Positions 5,069-5,470 of a DNA stretch of 5,470 nucleotides are shown in pieces. Origin of the DNA: Clostridia bacterium. GTDB lineage: Bacteria; Bacillota; Clostridia; Oscillospirales; Acutalibacteraceae. The stretch covers positions 1 through 5,470 of the forward strand of contig JAFSBS010000117.1 in NCBI GenBank assembly GCA_017437165.1. Reading direction: 5' to 3'. The position numbers and the translations under genes were made by a program. Numbering within the stretch: position 1 is the first letter of the stretch; every line of letters begins with the position of its first letter. Under the pieces are notes generated by a model. The model saw only the letters and a program-made list of their open reading frames with translations. It did no database searches and was not told the DNA's origin.

Positions 5069-5470
5069 ATGAAAGCAGTTGTTATGGTGTGTGATGAAGG
5101 TGCTATGCTTCGCCCTTTAACCTGCAATTTACCGGTAGGTAAATTAGAGTTAGTGGGAAAACCGATTCTTTTTTATGTTTTGGATAACTTGTTGGATTCA
5201 GGTGTTTCAGAAATTATACTTATTTTGAAGTACAAATCATCACAGATTGAAATAATGTTTCCTGATTTTCAATATAAAGGAATTCCCGTAACAACAGTAA
5301 TAGAGGAAGCTTTTTATGGTAGTGCAGGTAGTGTAAAAAACGCAATTGGTGACTGTAATGAAACTGTATTGATTCTTAACAGTAATGCTTTTTTTGAATT
5401 TGATTTGTGTAAAGCAAAAAATCGACATATTTCAAATTGCCCTCTGCATTGGACAGCCGGCCAGCTTCCA
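5069..5470 (+). CDS. Degenerate sugar-phosphate nucleotidyltransferase-like protein (3' partial)
   Basis: The frame runs without a stop to the window end (134 residues). It aligns with the N-terminus of NTP_transferase enzymes that make NDP-sugars, notably the type with TCNLP and AGSVKNA motifs often fused to a phosphomannomutase domain. Retained: LRPLTCNLP (14-22), GKPILFYVL (30-38), SEIIL (47-51), GSAGSVKNA (84-92). Key active-site positions are lost: the GGxGTRLRP loop reads CDEGAMLRP (8-16), the Lys of LPKP is V23, and the Asp of SGDA is Asn106 (NSNA). A working enzyme would need these, so a non-catalytic or regulatory homolog is likely, as known for GlgD beside GlgC. Start at 5069 is supported by GGGTGG (5056-5061) 7 bases upstream; an in-frame ATG at 5054 lacks such a site. 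From about 5438 the sequence is GC-rich and no longer resembles the family. Confidence 0.75.
   Translation, partial: MKAVVMVCDEGAMLRPLTCNLPVGKLELVGKPILFYVLDNLLDSGVSEIILILKYKSSQIEIMFPDFQYKGIPVTTVIEEAFYGSAGSVKNAIGDCNETVLILNSNAFFEFDLCKAKNRHISNCPLHWTAGQLP

Noticed and set aside
5240..5428. - strand open frame opposite the nucleotidyltransferase-like gene
   Set aside because: The + strand frame has clear family motifs and a ribosome site; this is its shadow.

Overview
The window looks like a piece of chromosome from a low-GC Clostridia-type Firmicute, possibly an uncultured gut member. This rests on the A/T-rich composition, strong AAGGAGG-like ribosome sites, a C-terminal copper-amine-oxidase-N-like domain on a calcineurin-type phosphoesterase, and DUF3267 membrane proteins. 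No rRNA, tRNA, CRISPR array, transposase or integrase gene is visible.

Left part (1-2692, + strand): two genes 14 bases apart form a likely operon. The first is a phosphoesterase cut off by the window start. Its reading frame is open from base 3, so the ATG at 105 is internal. It joins an N-terminal purple-acid-phosphatase-type beta-sandwich, a metallophosphoesterase core and a C-terminal stalk-like domain. The second is a 430-residue metallo-beta-lactamase-fold hydrolase. Then come a miniature heptad repeat starting at the stop codon and a strong bidirectional terminator.

Middle part (2840-4933, - strand): rnhA (RNase HI) is followed by a DUF3267 HExxH membrane protein, a terminator-like hairpin, a 3' remnant of a second rnhA, and a second, diverged DUF3267 protein. 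The last 36 codons of rnhA exist twice in direct orientation, 1036 bases apart. A 74-base block is identical, while the final 37 bases differ at 13 positions yet change only one amino acid. This is the expected footprint of a DNA segment that entered the 3' part of rnhA, rebuilt its C-terminus and displaced the old one. The segment carries one DUF3267 gene and no visible recombinase. This is the most notable feature of the window.

Right part (4934-5470): an A/T-rich divergent region separates rnhA from a + strand sugar-nucleotidyltransferase-like gene that runs off the end. Its nucleotide- and metal-binding motifs are degraded, suggesting a non-catalytic homolog. The last ~33 bases are abruptly GC-rich and stop resembling the family.

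Functionally, the left pair are hydrolases that may act on related substrates. The middle genes appear linked by a history of recombination rather than by a pathway.
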